From the NCBI GenBank assembly GCA_903879775.1, contig CAIRMY010000163.1, positions 1-6,389 of the forward strand: a DNA stretch of 6,389 bases, in the 5' to 3' direction. Below are positions 6,287 through 6,389 of this stretch, one piece after another (positions within the stretch are counted from its first letter, which is position 1; each line of letters starts with the position of its first letter). A program made the translations under genes and the position numbers. The notes below the pieces were generated by a model that was given only the letters and a program-made list of their open reading frames with translations, searched no databases and was not told the DNA's origin. Source of the DNA: an uncultured Bacteroidota bacterium (GTDB taxonomy: Bacteria > Bacteroidota > Bacteroidia > NS11-12g > UBA955).

Positions 6287-6352
6287 GCTTATAGGATTAT
6301 TGGATTATAGGATTATAGGATTATAGGATTATTGGATTATAAGATTATGAGA
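6281..6352 (+). repeat. Nine-unit 8-bp tandem array overlapping the kinase stop codon
   Basis: Nine consecutive 8-bp units all begin with TTAT: TTATAGGC, TTATAGGA, TTATTGGA, three more TTATAGGA, then TTATTGGA, TTATAAGA and TTATGAGA. The first unit supplies the kinase codons AGT-end/TTA and the TAG stop (6284-6286). After position 6288 the strand has no C up to 6353. Because eight is not a multiple of three, the array puts stop codons in all three forward frames. A degenerate relative lies at 383-428. Confidence 0.92.
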
Positions 6353-6353
6353 A

Positions 6354-6389
6354 CCCCCATAAACCTTTATAAACCTCATAAACCTTTAT
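6354..6389 (+). repeat. G-free AAACCT repeat, cut by the window edge
   Basis: The strand carries CCCCC and then ATAAACCTTT, ATAAACCTC, ATAAACCTTT and AT. The 13-mer CATAAACCTTTAT occurs at 6358-6370 and exactly again at 6377-6389, a 19-bp period. There is no G from 6354 to the window end. The element probably continues beyond the window. Confidence 0.75.

Noticed and set aside
6281..6352. CRISPR array
   Set aside because: The units are directly adjacent 8-mers with no spacers, and no cas genes are present.

Overview
The window is AT-rich bacterial DNA that most likely comes from a member of the phylum Bacteroidota. The DnaA sequence looks Bacteroidota-like. Start codons lack strong Shine-Dalgarno sequences, and TAnnTTTG-type -7 promoter boxes lie directly in front of several of them. 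A small membrane-anchored protein of a type I associate with this phylum precedes a methylmalonyl-CoA mutase-family subunit. I cannot place it below phylum level from the sequence alone.

Layout: positions 1-428 are non-coding and hold short inverted repeats and an 8-bp tandem array. On the minus strand lie an A-type iron-sulfur cluster carrier (2072-1704) and, 33 nt downstream of it, an FtsX/MacB-type ABC transporter permease with a TTG start (1670-429). Diverging from them on the plus strand, a small membrane-anchored protein of unknown function (2160-2696) is followed after one base by a methylmalonyl-CoA mutase-family catalytic subunit (2698-4239) that has no B12-binding domain. A 153-bp gap with a perfect 12-bp-arm inverted repeat then leads into dnaA (4393-5832), which ends in a textbook intrinsic terminator. 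A DgkA-type lipid kinase (5909-6286) follows. Its stop codon lies inside a tandem repeat array that continues to the window edge.

The genes are mostly housekeeping functions: Fe-S assembly, an ABC export or lipoprotein-type permease, acyl-CoA rearrangement, replication initiation and phospholipid or undecaprenol recycling. They do not form one pathway. The functional pairings I can support are the tightly coupled unknown-protein/mutase pair and the carrier/permease co-transcription unit. No mobile element, CRISPR array, tRNA or rRNA was seen.

The most unusual features are outside the genes. Related 8-bp tandem arrays (TTATAGGA/TTATTGGC type) sit immediately at the 3' ends of both outermost genes, in the same orientation relative to each gene and so inverted within the window. 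The array after the lipid kinase has no C for 65 nt and is followed by a G-free AAACCT-type repeat. The long palindrome in front of dnaA is the best regulatory candidate. I did not find convincing evidence for a new multi-gene system.
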